Notes: generated by a model from the letters alone, not told the origin. Positions 1-10,891 are shown, counted from the stretch's first letter. The stretch is 64,000 bases of DNA from Vibrio hepatarius (GCF_018860525.1 NZ_JAHKPM010000060.1:1-64000); one strand, 5' to 3'. A program made the numbers and translations.

Positions 1-1
1 G

Positions 2-1075
2 GAAATGTACACTTTTGAAGATCGTAATGGTGATAGTCTGACTCTTCGCCCTGAAGGAACGGCTGGCTGTGTGCGTGCATGTATCGAAAATAGTCTAATT
101 GATCGTTCAGAACAACGTGTATGGTATATGGGGCCGATGTATCGTCATGAAAGACCACAAAAAGGACGTTATCGCCAATTCCACCAGTGTGGTGCAGAAG
201 TTTTTGGTCTTGATGGTCCTGATGTTGATGCTGAACTTATTATGATGACGGCTCGTCTATGGCGAGAGCTAGGTATTTCTGAACATGTGCGCTTAGAACT
301 TAATTCAATTGGGTCATCTGAAGACAGGATCAATTATCGTACGGCGCTGATCGCGTTTTTGGAACAACATATCGATGTTTTAGATGACGATTGTAAGCGT
401 CGTATGCATACTAACCCATTACGTGTGTTGGATAGCAAAAACCCAGACGTTCAAGCTATTTTAGCAGATGCTCCACGCCTTTCTGATTATCTTGGAGAAG
501 AGTCAAAGCAACATTTTGCAGGTTTATGTGAACTTCTTAATGCTGCGGGTATCGAATACACGGTAAACGAGCGTTTAGTGCGTGGTCTTGATTACTATAA
601 CCGGACTGTATTTGAGTGGATAACTGATAGTCTTGGTGCGCAAGGTACGATATGTGGCGGTGGTCGCTATGATGGTCTAGTTGAGCAGTTAGGCGGTAAA
701 GCGACTTCTGCAGTCGGTTTTGCTATGGGCCTAGAGCGCTTAGTGCTCATGCTTGAAACACTCGAATTGACAGATGTTCGTCGAGCAGTTGATGTTTACA
801 TGGTGACCGCTGGTGAAGGTACTATGATGGCAGGTATGAAGCTTGCCGAACAACTGCGTGAGCATATCGATGGGCTGCGTGTTATGAGCCATTTTGGTGG
901 TGGCAACTTTAAGAAGCAGTTTAAGCGTGCTGACAAAGTTGGTGCATCTGTCGCTTTGGTTCTTGGTGAGAATGAAGTCGCAGAAAGCACCGTGGTACTA
1001 AAAGATTTAATTGGCGGTACTCAAGAGACCTACAGCCAAAATGATGTAGCTGCTAAATTGGCAGAACTGGTTTAA
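2..1075 (+). CDS. hisS: Histidyl-tRNA synthetase, 5' end missing
   Basis: This enzyme charges tRNA-His with histidine in the cytoplasm. The reading frame is already open at base 2, and about 357 residues are present where the family has about 424, so roughly the first 65 residues lie outside the window. Class II motifs are visible: the motif 2 region around [17 protein letters not shown], the histidine-specific [15 protein letters not shown], and motif 3 at GFAMGLERL. The C-terminal anticodon-binding domain follows. It is the first gene of the conserved hisS-yfgM-bamB-der block. A terminator-like hairpin lies directly after the stop codon. Confidence 0.97.
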   Translation, partial: EMYTFEDRNGDSLTLRPEGTAGCVRACIENSLIDRSEQRVWYMGPMYRHERPQKGRYRQFHQCGAEVFGLDGPDVDAELIMMTARLWRELGISEHVRLELNSIGSSEDRINYRTALIAFLEQHIDVLDDDCKRRMHTNPLRVLDSKNPDVQAILADAPRLSDYLGEESKQHFAGLCELLNAAGIEYTVNERLVRGLDYYNRTVFEWITDSLGAQGTICGGGRYDGLVEQLGGKATSAVGFAMGLERLVLMLETLELTDVRRAVDVYMVTAGEGTMMAGMKLAEQLREHIDGLRVMSHFGGGNFKKQFKRADKVGASVALVLGENEVAESTVVLKDLIGGTQETYSQNDVAAKLAELV

Positions 1076-1090
1076 ACACAATTTCAAATT

Positions 1091-1119
1091 AAAAGTGGCG
1101 GCTCAGGTCGCCATTTTTT
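1091..1119 (+). terminator. Intrinsic terminator after hisS
   Basis: A 7-bp stem (AGTGGCG with CGCCATT, one G-T pair) encloses an 8-nt loop and is followed by six T residues. It sits between hisS and yfgM and may only partly end transcription of the block. Confidence 0.65.
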
Positions 1120-1138
1120 GGATTTATGAGGACAGGAA

Positions 1139-1753
1139 GTGGAACTCTACGATACTGAAGAACAACAGGTAGAAGCGATCAAAGATTGGTGGAAAGAGAA
1201 TGGCAAGTCAGTCATTTTAGGTGCTGTCGTTGGTTTGGGAGGCCTATTTGGTTGGCGTTATTATCAAGATTCAGTAATAGCAGATCAAGAAAGTGCTTCG
1301 GAAAGCTATACCAAGGCTGTCCAGCAACTAGCAGAAAGTGGTGCTGATGGTGAAGCAGCTTTACAGGGGTTCATCGATACAAATAACGATAGTCAGTATG
1401 CTGTATTAGCGGCACTTCAACTGGCGAAAGTACAAGTTGAAGCCGGAGAGTTTGATGAAGCTTTAGCTCAACTAGAGTGGGCTAAAACGGCTACAGAAGA
1501 TCAAGCACTAGTTTCTGTTATTTCAGTTCGACTTGCACGCCTAAAATCAGAGCAGGGTGATTTTGATGATGCGCTAACAGAATTATCTGCGATTAATGAT
1601 GAAAGTTGGGCAGGTAGAGTGGCTGAATTGAAAGGTGATATTCTGCTTCGTAAAGGTGATTCTGAAGGTGCCTATACAGCTTATGTGGAAGCACAGCAAG
1701 CTAAGGATGCAAGCCAGGCTTTAAAAATGAAACTGGACGATCTAGCTAAGTAA
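1139..1753 (+). CDS. yfgM: YfgM family inner-membrane chaperone
   Basis: YfgM is a SecYEG-associated periplasmic chaperone with a TPR-like domain; that role is known from the E. coli family. Here the 204-residue protein has a short cytoplasmic N-terminus (MELYDTEEQQVEAIKDWW), one membrane segment near residues 24-42 (ILGAVVGLGGLFGWRYY) and a helical TPR-like periplasmic part. The start codon is GTG, supported by the purine-rich GAGGACAGGAA just upstream; a nearby ATG at 1126 is out of frame. bamB follows after a very short gap, so the two are probably co-transcribed. Confidence 0.93.
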   Translation: MELYDTEEQQVEAIKDWWKENGKSVILGAVVGLGGLFGWRYYQDSVIADQESASESYTKAVQQLAESGADGEAALQGFIDTNNDSQYAVLAALQLAKVQVEAGEFDEALAQLEWAKTATEDQALVSVISVRLARLKSEQGDFDDALTELSAINDESWAGRVAELKGDILLRKGDSEGAYTAYVEAQQAKDASQALKMKLDDLAK

Positions 1754-1764
1754 AGGTGCAATGC

Positions 1765-2925
1765 ATGAAAATAATGCTAAAGCGAATCATTATAGCTGCG
1801 GCAATTGTTGGTATTATCTCAGGATGTGCTAGCGAAGAAGATACTGTCATTATGGCACCTGTCCCCAAAGTGAAGAGTGAATTTACTCCAAAAAGTCTTT
1901 GGAGCAGTAGTGTTGGTGATGGTGTTGGTCAATATTTTTCCAAACTTGCTCCTGAATATGCTTATGACAAACTTTTTGTGGCGAGTCGCGAAGGTGTGGT
2001 AAAGGCGTTTAACCCAGAGAGTGGCGAGATACTGTGGAAACAAGATCTTGAACAAGATATCCCTGTTCGATTGTCCGGGGGTATTACTGCTGGTTACAGC
2101 CAGGTTTTTATTGGTAGTGAAAATGGTCAAGTTATTGCTCTTGATGAAGAAACTGGTGCAGTAAACTGGCGAGTTGATGTGGAAGGGGAAGTTCTTGCTG
2201 CCCCAGCTACGGATGATAACTTGGTGATGGTTCATACAACTACAGGTATGCTTATCGCACTGGATCAAGCGACGGGTGATGTAAAATGGACGATTAGTAC
2301 AGAAGTTCCGAGCCTCACTTTACGCGGTAATAGTGCACCAGTGACCATTTCTGGTGGAGTTTTCTGGGGAACGGCAGGTGGCCGCTTGGCTGCAGCCATA
2401 GTAGATCGTGGTCAACTGATTTGGCAGCAACCGATAGGTACGCCTCAGGGAGCGACAGAAATTGATCGTTTAGTCGATGTTGACGCCTCACCGTTATTGC
2501 TAGGTAGTACGCTTTATATTGTTGGATATAATGGGCAATTAACCGCTGTTGATTTACGCTCAGGTAAGCCTATTTGGAAACGTAAATACTCCTCATCGAC
2601 TAATTTAGCTAGTGATAATAGTCGGATATATTTAGTGACAGATAAAGATCACCTCGTCGGAGTAGATGCGAGGAGTGGTACTGAACTCTGGAGTAACGAA
2701 CAACTTGAAAATCGTTTACTGACTGCACCAGCGATTATTGATGATTATCTAGTAGTTGGTGATGTCGAAGGATATTTGCACTGGCTGGATCGAGATTCTG
2801 GAGAGTTTGTTGCGCAGCAGAAAATCAATAGTAGTGGGTTTGCTGTGGCACCAATCTGGATTGATGATGGCTATGTTGTAGTGACGAGAAATGGGCAAGT
2901 AAAGAAACTGACCCTGACTAAGTGA
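1765..2925 (+). CDS. bamB: Outer membrane assembly lipoprotein BamB
   Basis: BamB is the beta-propeller lipoprotein of the BAM complex, which folds beta-barrels into the outer membrane. The N-terminus is a lipoprotein signal ending in the lipobox IISGC, followed by repeated PQQ-type propeller motifs such as VKAFNPESGEILWK, VIALDEETGAVNWR and LIALDQATGDVKW. The frame is open from a GTG at 1756, but AAAGG at 1752-1756 is well placed for the ATG at 1765, which I chose (386 residues). It lies 11 bases after yfgM and is followed by a strong terminator. Confidence 0.95.
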   Translation: MKIMLKRIIIAAAIVGIISGCASEEDTVIMAPVPKVKSEFTPKSLWSSSVGDGVGQYFSKLAPEYAYDKLFVASREGVVKAFNPESGEILWKQDLEQDIPVRLSGGITAGYSQVFIGSENGQVIALDEETGAVNWRVDVEGEVLAAPATDDNLVMVHTTTGMLIALDQATGDVKWTISTEVPSLTLRGNSAPVTISGGVFWGTAGGRLAAAIVDRGQLIWQQPIGTPQGATEIDRLVDVDASPLLLGSTLYIVGYNGQLTAVDLRSGKPIWKRKYSSSTNLASDNSRIYLVTDKDHLVGVDARSGTELWSNEQLENRLLTAPAIIDDYLVVGDVEGYLHWLDRDSGEFVAQQKINSSGFAVAPIWIDDGYVVVTRNGQVKKLTLTK

Positions 2926-2946
2926 TCATGTGATACAATTCACACT

Positions 2947-2986
2947 CGGCTCCTTTCTGGCGACAGTTGGGAGCCGTTTGTTTGTT
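2947..2986 (+). terminator. Intrinsic terminator after bamB
   Basis: The arms CGGCTCC and GGAGCCG pair, and a T-rich tract (TTTGTTTGTTTT) follows. It separates the hisS-yfgM-bamB unit from der. Confidence 0.7.
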
Positions 2987-3009
2987 TTAGAGATTTGTAG
3001 AGTAATGTG

Positions 3010-3059
3010 GTTATAGGTAAAAAGCTCATTGTGTATTTGATTGAGCTTTTACCTATAAC
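3010..3059. repeat. Long inverted repeat in the der leader
   Basis: Arms at 3010-3028 and 3042-3059 are complementary over 18 bp with a single extra A in the left arm, around a 13-nt loop. No T-run follows, so this is not a standard terminator. It ends 35 bases before the der start codon and would be in the der leader if transcription starts upstream. Confidence 0.7.
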
Positions 3060-3094
3060 TACATAAAAGAAAAGAATATATTGTAGAGGTTGTT

Positions 3095-4582
3095 ATGGTT
3101 CCTGTCGTTGCTCTTGTAGGGCGTCCAAACGTTGGTAAATCTACGTTGTTTAACCGATTAACTCGTACTCGCGATGCTTTGGTTGCGGATTTCCCTGGTT
3201 TAACTCGTGACCGTAAATATGGACAAGCTAAGCTTGGTGAACACGAATTTATCGTGATTGATACCGGTGGTATTGATGGCACTGAAGAAGGGGTTGAAAC
3301 CAAGATGGCTGAGCAGTCGCTTGCCGCGATTGATGAAGCCGATGTTGTGCTGTTTATGGTGGATGGCCGTGCTGGTCTAACACCTGCCGATATTGCAATT
3401 TCGAATCATTTAAGAAAGATTGAAAAGCCTTCAATGCTGGTAGTTAATAAAGTTGATGGTATTGATGCTGATGCTGCTTCTGCTGATTTTTGGCAGTTAG
3501 GTGTTGAACAAATGTATCAAATTGCTGCGTCTCATGGCCGTGGTGTTAGTGCTTTGATCGATCGTGCTCTTAACCCATTTGCTGAAAAAATGGCAGAAGA
3601 AGCCGAAGGTGAAATTGCAGACTTAACTGAATTTGTTGATGAAGACGAAGAGAAGCTGGATTATACCGAAGAGGAAGCTGAAGAAGAGTTTAAGCGCCTG
3701 CAAGATCAGCCGATCAAATTGGCAATTATTGGTCGTCCTAATGTAGGTAAATCGACCCTAACCAATCGTATTTTGGGTGAAGAACGTGTCGTTGTATATG
3801 ATATGCCAGGGACGACTCGTGACTCTATCTATATTCCAATGGAACGTGATGGTCGTGAATATGTTTTAATTGATACTGCAGGTGTTCGTCGTCGCAAGCG
3901 CATTAATGAAACGGTTGAGAAGTTTTCTGTCGTAAAAACGTTAAAAGCAGTAGAAGATGCCAACGTAGTTTTACTTGTTATTGATGCACGTGAAAATATT
4001 TCAGATCAGGATCTCAGTTTGCTTGGCTTTGCGTTGAACTCAGGTCGCTCTATTGTTATTGCAGTTAATAAGTGGGACGGTTTAGATATAGATGTTAAAG
4101 AGCATGTGAAAAAAGAGCTCGATCGTCGTCTAGGTTTTGTTGATTTTGCACGTATTCACTTTATTTCGGCACTTCACGGTACTGGAGTTGGGCACTTATT
4201 TGAATCAGTTCAAGAAGCCTACAAATCAGCGACTACACGAGTTGGAACATCTGTACTGACCCGCATCATGAAAATAGCGACAGAAGATCATCAACCACCT
4301 TTGGTTCGTGGCCGTCGAGTTAAGCTTAAGTATGCTCATGCAGGTGGATATAACCCGCCAATTGTCGTCATTCATGGTAATCAGGTTAATGAGTTACCGG
4401 ATTCTTACAAGCGTTATCTAATGAATTATTACCGTAAGTCACTTGAGATCATGGGGACACCAATTCGGATTCAGTTCCAAAGTAGTGATAATCCATTTGA
4501 AGGTAAATCAAATAAGATGACCTTATCTCAAGAGCGTAAACGTAAACGACTCATGAGCATGATGAAGAATCGTAAAAAATAG
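3095..4582 (+). CDS. der: Ribosome biogenesis GTPase Der (EngA)
   Basis: Der is an essential tandem GTPase needed for maturation of the 50S ribosomal subunit. Both G domains are visible. The first has the P-loop GRPNVGKST at residues 9-17, DTGG and NKVD. The second has GRPNVGKST near residue 213, DTAG and NKWD. An acidic linker lies between them, and a KH-like domain ends in a lysine/arginine-rich tail. Length 495 matches the family. An AGAGG ribosome site precedes the ATG. The bamB-der adjacency is conserved in gammaproteobacteria. Confidence 0.98.
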   Translation: MVPVVALVGRPNVGKSTLFNRLTRTRDALVADFPGLTRDRKYGQAKLGEHEFIVIDTGGIDGTEEGVETKMAEQSLAAIDEADVVLFMVDGRAGLTPADIAISNHLRKIEKPSMLVVNKVDGIDADAASADFWQLGVEQMYQIAASHGRGVSALIDRALNPFAEKMAEEAEGEIADLTEFVDEDEEKLDYTEEEAEEEFKRLQDQPIKLAIIGRPNVGKSTLTNRILGEERVVVYDMPGTTRDSIYIPMERDGREYVLIDTAGVRRRKRINETVEKFSVVKTLKAVEDANVVLLVIDARENISDQDLSLLGFALNSGRSIVIAVNKWDGLDIDVKEHVKKELDRRLGFVDFARIHFISALHGTGVGHLFESVQEAYKSATTRVGTSVLTRIMKIATEDHQPPLVRGRRVKLKYAHAGGYNPPIVVIHGNQVNELPDSYKRYLMNYYRKSLEIMGTPIRIQFQSSDNPFEGKSNKMTLSQERKRKRLMSMMKNRKK

Positions 4583-4589
4583 TTATTTG

Positions 4590-4620
4590 AAAGCGCCTAA
4601 TACAATAGGCGCTTTTTTTT
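4590..4620 (+). terminator. Intrinsic terminator after der
   Basis: AAAGCGCCTA pairs with TAGGCGCTTT around a short loop and runs into eight T residues. Confidence 0.9.
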
Positions 4621-4632
4621 AAGGAAAAATAG

Positions 4633-5499
4633 ATGCCAGTGACGCCGACTATTATTCGTTTTTGTCATGATATTTGGTGCTTAAGTTCACCAGTGCAGAT
4701 GGTGGAAAGTGATAGCAAGTATTTCTATGTGGTAACCCAGGTTACACCATTTCATCCTGTGAGTCATATCTGGCCAGATCATCCAGCAGATAAAGGCACA
4801 TTAAATCAATATCCTGTTATTGACTGTCAAGTAGGGGCTGTTGAGTTGTCTAGTGGCCAGCTATTCGTTGGTTGTGATATCCCAGTTCGACGTGATGAGA
4901 AGGGGTGGGTATTTGTTGTTGTCCATTGTTTAGAAAAGAGTTGTACTAATTTGTGTGTTGGTCAGGAAGTTACTTTGGCGGTAGATAAACCTTATCAGCA
5001 AGCATTAGGCCGAGGACATAGTGCTGGTCATATGGCGTCACTTGCGCTTAATAAAGTGCTGGTTGAGCTGGGGTATTGGCGTAAAGATGCTGAACGCAAA
5101 GATCCGCATGGTTACTGTGATTTTAACAGTTACGCTCAGCTGAGTAGCTTGGTTAGAAAAGATCAATGTGTTGATACCTATCGTTTAGGGAAGACGTTAC
5201 GCAAACGGGGCTTAAACAGTGCTGATCTGTTGAATACTCTTAAAAAAGTAGAACAGGAAGTGAATATTCAACTAAGCCAATGGCTAATGCTGAAATCCGA
5301 GATTAAGATTAAGTGCTGTGGTGATACTTTAGCAGATTCACGTTACTGGCAATGTGATCTTGGAGAGAGTGGTATGGCTGAAATACCATGTGGTGGTACT
5401 CATGCTCGGAGTTTAGAGGATTACAACGAAATTCGTGTAACTTTAACTCAGTTAGATGAACAGAACATTGAAATGTACACCCATGTATTGGCAATATGA
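4633..5499 (+). CDS. AlaX-like alanyl-tRNA editing hydrolase
   Basis: This looks like a free-standing homologue of the alanyl-tRNA synthetase editing domain, a zinc hydrolase that removes serine or glycine wrongly attached to tRNA-Ala. The two zinc motifs are present: HxxxH at residues 129-133 (HSAGH) and CxxxH at 253-257 (CGGTH). The first ~110 residues form the extra N-terminal beta-barrel-like part seen in longer AlaX proteins. Length is 288. The ATG follows AAGGAAAAAT. It sits alone between the der terminator and yfgJ. Substrate specificity cannot be read from the sequence. Confidence 0.82.
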   Translation: MPVTPTIIRFCHDIWCLSSPVQMVESDSKYFYVVTQVTPFHPVSHIWPDHPADKGTLNQYPVIDCQVGAVELSSGQLFVGCDIPVRRDEKGWVFVVVHCLEKSCTNLCVGQEVTLAVDKPYQQALGRGHSAGHMASLALNKVLVELGYWRKDAERKDPHGYCDFNSYAQLSSLVRKDQCVDTYRLGKTLRKRGLNSADLLNTLKKVEQEVNIQLSQWLMLKSEIKIKCCGDTLADSRYWQCDLGESGMAEIPCGGTHARSLEDYNEIRVTLTQLDEQNIEMYTHVLAI

Positions 5500-5641
5500 C
5501 AGTGAAGAGATCTTTTTATTAAAATCTAAAATGGGTTACTTTAAACTCTTTCCTTGGTTTTTTGTGCTGTATTAAATCCAAATGCAGAATATGTAACTTA
5601 TGCTTTCGGTGTGTGGTGATATAAATATTCTTTTATGGCCA

Positions 5642-5707
5642 GATCGCTGATCAAAATGGATTTAGCCTATGATCGGATAATGATCTCCATGTAGAGTAAT
5701 ATTGATC
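5642..5707. other. Cluster of five GATC (Dam) sites
   Basis: GATC occurs at 5642, 5649, 5671, 5682 and 5704, five sites in 66 bases where about one per 256 is expected by chance. The cluster lies in the intergenic stretch upstream of the yfgJ-like gene and could bind SeqA or make expression sensitive to methylation; that function is inference only. Confidence 0.55.
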
Positions 5708-5773
5708 AAGTACAAACTTAATGTTTAGGTATCGGTATATAAAACCTAATATCCATATGGAAAAGCTGAAAGT

Positions 5774-5998
5774 ATGAGTATAGAGCTGTGCCCCGATTGT
5801 GAACTGGAGCTTATTTGGCAGAGGGGTTACCATTGCAAACGGTGTGAAAATGACTTTGACAAGATCGGCTATTGCCCGGATTGTGAAGTTCAGCTTGAAA
5901 AACTTCAAGCGTGCGGCGCGAGTAGTCACTTTTGTAATCCGTGCAATGAATTGAAGTCTAAAACCCGAGTGAAATTTTTATTGGTTAAACAGATATAA
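5774..5998 (+). CDS. yfgJ: Zinc-ribbon protein, YfgJ-like
   Basis: A 74-residue protein made of zinc ribbons: CPDC, CKRC, CPDC and a final C-NPC pair, with the characteristic stretch LQACGASSHFC. It resembles the short E. coli YfgJ family (about 71 residues), whose gene also lies between xseA and der. The function of the family is unknown to me; the metal ligands indicate zinc binding. It runs toward xseA, which is on the other strand. Confidence 0.85.
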   Translation: MSIELCPDCELELIWQRGYHCKRCENDFDKIGYCPDCEVQLEKLQACGASSHFCNPCNELKSKTRVKFLLVKQI

Positions 5999-6092
5999 AT
6001 TTATGCAAACGTCAGTAAGATGCTTTTGAGTCGATTGATATTTATAATGGCACTGTGCGAGGTAAGTAATGCTGAGTTAAGTACTTTTCTTT

Positions 6093-7427
6093 CTAAGACA
6101 CAGTAGAGTGTATTTCACCATCATCCAAACGAGTGATGATGGTATCACCAGATTTAATATTTTTTGCGCTAGTTAGGATATGACCCGATGATGTTTGGGT
6201 GATCGAATATCCCCGTTTCAATGTGGCTAATGGACTAACGGTATCGAGCTTTTCACCAGCCAGAGAAAGTTGATGGCGAGATCTAAGTAGATTTTTTTCC
6301 ATTGAATCGATGAGCTTTTGCTCGAGCCTTTTTAATGTTGACCTTTGCACACTCATATGACGAATTGGTGTATGTAATTGCAGCTTATATTTCTGACGTT
6401 CAATGTCTTGACGTTGATATATTAAGTAGACGTTCATTGCCCTTTGTAAGCGCGTAGATAACTCATCAAGTTGTTGGTTTTGCCTTTGTAATTGATAAGT
6501 AGGGTGCTGACGTTCCAACCTATGCTGCAATGCAGTGACCGTTTGCTTGTATCGGTTTACATAGCTACTAAAGGCACTTTGTAATCTGTTTTGAAAACTA
6601 TTGAATGCTTGTGATTTGTGGCTGTTATCACGACTAACGAGCTCTGCTGCAGCCGATGGTGTTGCTGCGCGTAAATCGGCGACGAAATCACTAATAGTAA
6701 CATCTATTTCATGTCCAACAGCACTGATTATCGGGATTTGACTGGCTGCAATAGTGCGGGCAACTATTTCATGGTTAAAGCACCATAAATCCTCAAGAGA
6801 CCCTCCTCCACGACCAACAATTATTACATCACATTCGTTACGGCTGTTAGCACATCCTATCGCTTGAGCAATCTGAATAGCCGCATCTTCTCCTTGCACT
6901 ACGGTCGGGTAAATAATGACACTAAGTGAAGGATCGCGACGTTTAAGTACATTGAGGATATCAAACAGTGCCGCTCCAGTTTTTGACGTAATAATACCCA
7001 CACACCTGGGGTGTTCAGGGAGTGATTTCTTGCTGCTATGAGCAAATAATCCCTCGCTTGCCAACTTGATTTTGAGTTCTTCAAACTGTTGTTGTAGGCG
7101 TCCATCACCCTCTGGCTGCATAGTCTCTATGATTAATTGATAATCACCGCGAGGCTCATATAGTGATAGTCGTGCTTTAACAAGTACTTGTTGACCATTT
7201 TGAGGTTCAAAAGTGACACGGCGATTATTGCCACGAAACATAGCACACTTGACTTGCGCACGAGAGTCTTTAAGAGTGAGGTACCAGTGACCGGATACAG
7301 GGGCTGAGAAATTGGATATTTCACCTAAAAGCCAAACTATGCCCATTTCGTTTTCTAGTAAAAGCCGAACTTCAGCATTTAGACGGGAAACAGTAAAGAT
7401 ATTTTGGTTGCTAACAGATGACACCAT
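6093..7427 (-). CDS. xseA: Exodeoxyribonuclease VII large subunit
   Basis: XseA is the large subunit of ExoVII, which degrades single-stranded DNA into oligonucleotides. The N-terminal OB-fold, the conserved catalytic core ([54 protein letters not shown]) and the long C-terminal coiled coil are all visible, ending in LKRGYSIT. The frame opens at 7478, but the [11 protein letters not shown] start at 7427 fits family length (444 residues). It is divergent from guaB, as in other vibrios and enterics. Confidence 0.96.
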   Translation of the reverse strand: MVSSVSNQNIFTVSRLNAEVRLLLENEMGIVWLLGEISNFSAPVSGHWYLTLKDSRAQVKCAMFRGNNRRVTFEPQNGQQVLVKARLSLYEPRGDYQLIIETMQPEGDGRLQQQFEELKIKLASEGLFAHSSKKSLPEHPRCVGIITSKTGAALFDILNVLKRRDPSLSVIIYPTVVQGEDAAIQIAQAIGCANSRNECDVIIVGRGGGSLEDLWCFNHEIVARTIAASQIPIISAVGHEIDVTISDFVADLRAATPSAAAELVSRDNSHKSQAFNSFQNRLQSAFSSYVNRYKQTVTALQHRLERQHPTYQLQRQNQQLDELSTRLQRAMNVYLIYQRQDIERQKYKLQLHTPIRHMSVQRSTLKRLEQKLIDSMEKNLLRSRHQLSLAGEKLDTVSPLATLKRGYSITQTSSGHILTSAKNIKSGDTIITRLDDGEIHSTVS

Positions 7428-7513
7428 GAGTCTCATAGGCGTGAGTATGGAAGTTAGCGGCAATATAATACATAGCAAGGGGGGTAATGCAAGAAAAAAA
7501 TGAAAAAAAATAT

Positions 7514-7529
7514 AGAAAAACGATTGCGT
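7514..7529. promoter_or_regulatory. PurR-like operator before guaB
   Basis: The 16 bases at 7514-7529 contain AAACGATTGCGT and match the PurR consensus ACGCAAACGTTTTCGT at 11 of 16 positions, including the central CG. They lie just upstream of a TATAAT at 7536-7541. guaBA is a known PurR target in enteric bacteria. The assignment rests on this match and the position. Confidence 0.55.
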
Positions 7530-7535
7530 TAGCCG

Positions 7536-7541
7536 TATAAT
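7536..7541 (+). promoter_or_regulatory. -10 element for guaB
   Basis: A perfect TATAAT lies about 116 bases upstream of the guaB start codon and immediately downstream of the PurR-like box. No good -35 hexamer is visible at 17-bp spacing. Confidence 0.5.
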
Positions 7542-7657
7542 CCGTCCGCAATATCTAATCCAAATGCATTAAAGCTCTATTGCTAACTGCTCTCATCATG
7601 CGAAATGATGATGATAGGATTACTCTTTTTTACTCCTTTAATTGTGAGATATTGCAA

Positions 7658-9121
7658 ATGCTAAGAATTGCCAAAGAAGCGCTGACATTCGATGATGTAT
7701 TGCTAGTGCCAGCACACTCCACTGTTCTCCCAAATACAGCTGATCTTCGCACTCAGTTGACGAAAAATATCACTCTTAATATACCAATGATCTCGGCATC
7801 TATGGATACTGTGACAGAGGCTCGCTTAGCCATAGCACTTGCACAAGAAGGTGGTATCGGCTTCATCCATAAAAACATGTCGATTGAGCAGCAAGCTCAT
7901 ATGGTTCACCAAGTAAAGATTTTTGAAGCAGGTGTAGTCTCTCACCCTGTGACAGTAAATCCAGATGCCACGATTGCAGATGTTATAGCCTTGACTGAAA
8001 AGCATGGGTTTGCCGGTTTTCCAGTTGTGACTGATACCAAGGAATTGGTCGGTATTATTACAGGCCGAGATGTGAGATTCGTTACCGATTTAACGAAGAA
8101 AGTTCAAGTGGTAATGACGCCTAAAGAGCGTTTGGCCTCAGTAAAGGAAGGTGCTACTCGTGAAGAAGTTCAAGAGAAGATGCATGAAGCTCGCGTAGAA
8201 AAAGTATTGGTTGTTAACGGTGAATTCCAATTGACTGGGATGATCACAGCAAAAGATTTCCATAAAGCAGAGCGTAAACCTAACGCATGTAAAGATGAGC
8301 AAGGGCGTTTACGCGTTGGCGCGGCAGTAGGTGCTGGTGCGGGTAACGAAGAACGCGTAGCAGCATTGGTTGAAGCTGGCGTTGATGTTCTACTTATTGA
8401 TTCTTCTCATGGTCATTCGGAAGGGGTTCTTAATCGTATTCGTGAAACTCGTGCTGCTTATCCAGATTTAGATATCATTGGTGGTAATGTTGCCACTAGT
8501 GCTGGTGCACTTGCGTTGATTGAAGCTGGAGTCAGTGCGGTAAAAGTGGGGATTGGCCCAGGTTCTATTTGTACAACCCGTATCGTTACTGGTGTCGGAG
8601 TGCCGCAGGTTACCGCTATTGCTGATGCAGCAGCGGTTGCAAATGAGTTTGGTATTCCTGTTATTGCTGATGGTGGCATTCGTTTCTCTGGTGATATCTG
8701 TAAAGCTATTGTTGCTGGCGCTTCGTGTGTCATGGTAGGTTCTATGTTTGCTGGTACAGAAGAAGCCCCTGGTGAGGTCATTTTATATAATGGTCGTTCA
8801 TATAAAGCATATCGTGGTATGGGTTCTTTGGGGGCTATGTCTCAAGGTTCTTCAGACCGATATTTCCAATCAGATAATGCGGCGGATAAGCTAGTTCCTG
8901 AAGGTATTGAAGGCCGAATTGCATATAAAGGTCGTTTAAAAGAGATTGTTCATCAACAGATAGGCGGTTTGCGTTCAAGTATGGGGCTGACTGGTAGTCC
9001 TACGATTGAAGATATGCGCACTAAAGCTGAGTTTGTTCGAATCTCTGGTGCTGGAATGAAAGAATCTCACGTACACGATGTTCAAATTACGAAGGAAGCG
9101 CCTAACTACCGTTTGGGATAA
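7658..9121 (+). CDS. guaB: IMP dehydrogenase
   Basis: GuaB oxidises IMP to XMP with NAD, the first committed step of GMP synthesis. The chosen start [16 protein letters not shown] gives 487 residues, matching the family; the longer open frame from 7580 would add 26 unlikely residues. Two CBS domains occupy about residues 93-200. The catalytic loop GPGSICTTR places Cys305 as in E. coli, and the substrate motif SMGLTG lies near the C-terminus. guaA follows after 154 bases that include a hairpin, so expression of the pair may be uncoupled. Confidence 0.98.
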   Translation: MLRIAKEALTFDDVLLVPAHSTVLPNTADLRTQLTKNITLNIPMISASMDTVTEARLAIALAQEGGIGFIHKNMSIEQQAHMVHQVKIFEAGVVSHPVTVNPDATIADVIALTEKHGFAGFPVVTDTKELVGIITGRDVRFVTDLTKKVQVVMTPKERLASVKEGATREEVQEKMHEARVEKVLVVNGEFQLTGMITAKDFHKAERKPNACKDEQGRLRVGAAVGAGAGNEERVAALVEAGVDVLLIDSSHGHSEGVLNRIRETRAAYPDLDIIGGNVATSAGALALIEAGVSAVKVGIGPGSICTTRIVTGVGVPQVTAIADAAAVANEFGIPVIADGGIRFSGDICKAIVAGASCVMVGSMFAGTEEAPGEVILYNGRSYKAYRGMGSLGAMSQGSSDRYFQSDNAADKLVPEGIEGRIAYKGRLKEIVHQQIGGLRSSMGLTGSPTIEDMRTKAEFVRISGAGMKESHVHDVQITKEAPNYRLG

Positions 9122-9221
9122 TGATTACTGACTGCCTCCATACATGTGGGTAAGGCAGCCTCGGGAATATTTAAATCAATCTCAAGCGAAAGTGTTTACT
9201 TTTCCTTGATGCATCAATTTA

Positions 9222-9241
9222 GAGGCGACCTTGCTCGCCTC
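9222..9241 (+). promoter_or_regulatory. Hairpin in the guaB-guaA gap
   Basis: GAGGCGA and TCGCCTC form a perfect 7-bp stem around a 6-nt loop, ending 34 bases before the guaA ATG and followed by AGTTTTAAT. It could be a weak terminator, an attenuator or an mRNA processing site between the two cistrons. Confidence 0.5.
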
Positions 9242-9275
9242 AGTTTTAATAACAAAGCTTATAAGACTGTTCAAA

Positions 9276-10829
9276 ATGACTAAAAATATCCATGACCAAC
9301 GTATTCTGATCTTGGACTTCGGTTCTCAGTACACTCAACTTGTTGCTCGCCGCGTCCGTGAAATCGGCGTTTACTGTGAGCTGTGGAGCTGGGATGTCGA
9401 TGAAGCTGATATTCGTGAATTTAACCCAAATGGAATCATCCTCTCGGGTGGGCCAGAAAGTGTTACAGAAGGTAATTCACCACGCGCGCCCCAATACGTT
9501 TTTGATTCAGGAGTCCCTGTGCTTGGCGTATGCTACGGCATGCAAACTATGGCTGAGCAGTTAGGTGGTAAAGTGTCTACGTCTGAAGAGCGTGAATTTG
9601 GCTATGCTGCTGTTCAAGTATCTGGTGAGTCTTCTATTTTCAAAGATCTTGAAGCAACTCAAGATGTTTGGATGAGCCATGGTGATAAAGTAGTCGAGCT
9701 TCCAGTGGGGTTTGTTAAAATTGGTGACACAGAAACTTGCCCTTACGCTGCAATAGCAAATGAAGATAAGAGGTATTTCGGAGTTCAATTTCATCCTGAA
9801 GTAACACATACAAAACATGGTTTGCAAATACTAGAGAACTTTATTCTAGGCGTATGTGGCTGTGAGCGTCTTTGGACGTCTGGATCTATTATTGAAGATG
9901 CCGTTGCCCGTATTAAAGAACAGGTGGGAGATGATGAGGTTATCCTAGGCCTATCTGGTGGTGTTGATTCTTCTGTTGTTGCTATGCTAGTTCACCGTGC
10001 AATTGGTGACAGATTAACTTGTGTATTTGTCGATAATGGCTTGCTTCGTTTAAACGAAGGTCAGCAAGTTATGGATATGTTTGGTGATAAATTTGGGCTT
10101 AACATTATTAAAGTTAATGCTGAAAATAGATTCTTAACAGCACTTGAAGGCAAGTCTGATCCAGAAGATAAGCGTAAGGCTATCGGCCACGTGTTTGTGG
10201 ATGTATTTGACGAGGAATCCAAGAAACTTAAAAATGCTAAATGGCTAGCTCAAGGAACTATTTACCCTGACGTGATTGAATCTGCGGCATCTAAAACGGG
10301 TAAAGCACATGTCATCAAATCCCATCATAATGTCGGTGGTTTGCCTGATGATATGGAAATGGGACTTGTTGAACCTCTTCGTGAATTATTTAAAGATGAA
10401 GTACGTAAGATAGGTTTAGAACTTGGCCTTCCATATGACATGCTTTATCGTCATCCTTTCCCAGGTCCTGGCCTTGGCGTTCGAGTACTGGGTGAAGTGA
10501 AAAAAGAATACTGCGATTTGCTTCGACGAGCGGATGCTATTTTTATTGAAGAGCTTCATGCGGCGGATTTATATCATAAAGTATCTCAGGCATTTACTGT
10601 ATTTTTGCCCGTTCGTTCTGTAGGGGTCATGGGAGATGGGCGTAAATACGACTGGGTTGTTTCACTGCGAGCCGTAGAAACCATTGACTTTATGACAGCG
10701 CATTGGGCCCACTTGCCTTATGAATTCCTAGGTAAGGTTTCTAACCGCATTATCAATGAAATTGATGGTATTTCACGTGTGGTTTACGACATTTCGGGTA
10801 AACCACCAGCCACGATTGAGTGGGAGTAG
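9276..10829 (+). CDS. guaA: GMP synthase (glutamine-hydrolysing)
   Basis: GuaA aminates XMP to GMP. The N-terminal class I glutaminase has its nucleophile Cys86 in GVCYGMQ and FHPEV further on. The ATP-pyrophosphatase domain carries the PP-loop LSGGVDSS, and the C-terminal dimerisation domain ends in PATIEWE. The ATG at 9276 gives 517 residues, the usual family length. The 3' end of this gene is a known insertion site for integrative elements, and the DNA downstream looks like such accessory material. Confidence 0.98.
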   Translation: MTKNIHDQRILILDFGSQYTQLVARRVREIGVYCELWSWDVDEADIREFNPNGIILSGGPESVTEGNSPRAPQYVFDSGVPVLGVCYGMQTMAEQLGGKVSTSEEREFGYAAVQVSGESSIFKDLEATQDVWMSHGDKVVELPVGFVKIGDTETCPYAAIANEDKRYFGVQFHPEVTHTKHGLQILENFILGVCGCERLWTSGSIIEDAVARIKEQVGDDEVILGLSGGVDSSVVAMLVHRAIGDRLTCVFVDNGLLRLNEGQQVMDMFGDKFGLNIIKVNAENRFLTALEGKSDPEDKRKAIGHVFVDVFDEESKKLKNAKWLAQGTIYPDVIESAASKTGKAHVIKSHHNVGGLPDDMEMGLVEPLRELFKDEVRKIGLELGLPYDMLYRHPFPGPGLGVRVLGEVKKEYCDLLRRADAIFIEELHAADLYHKVSQAFTVFLPVRSVGVMGDGRKYDWVVSLRAVETIDFMTAHWAHLPYEFLGKVSNRIINEIDGISRVVYDISGKPPATIEWE

Positions 10830-10891
10830 TTCAAGTAACATAACTTATTGATTTTATAATATTTATGGTTGGTAAGTTTTTATGAATTACG

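Noticed and set aside
1819-2268. 149-residue minus-strand frame inside bamB
   Set aside because: It is the antisense shadow of bamB; no ribosome site or family match.
5651-5929. 92-residue minus-strand frame opposite yfgJ
   Set aside because: The plus-strand zinc-ribbon protein in the same place has clear metal motifs.
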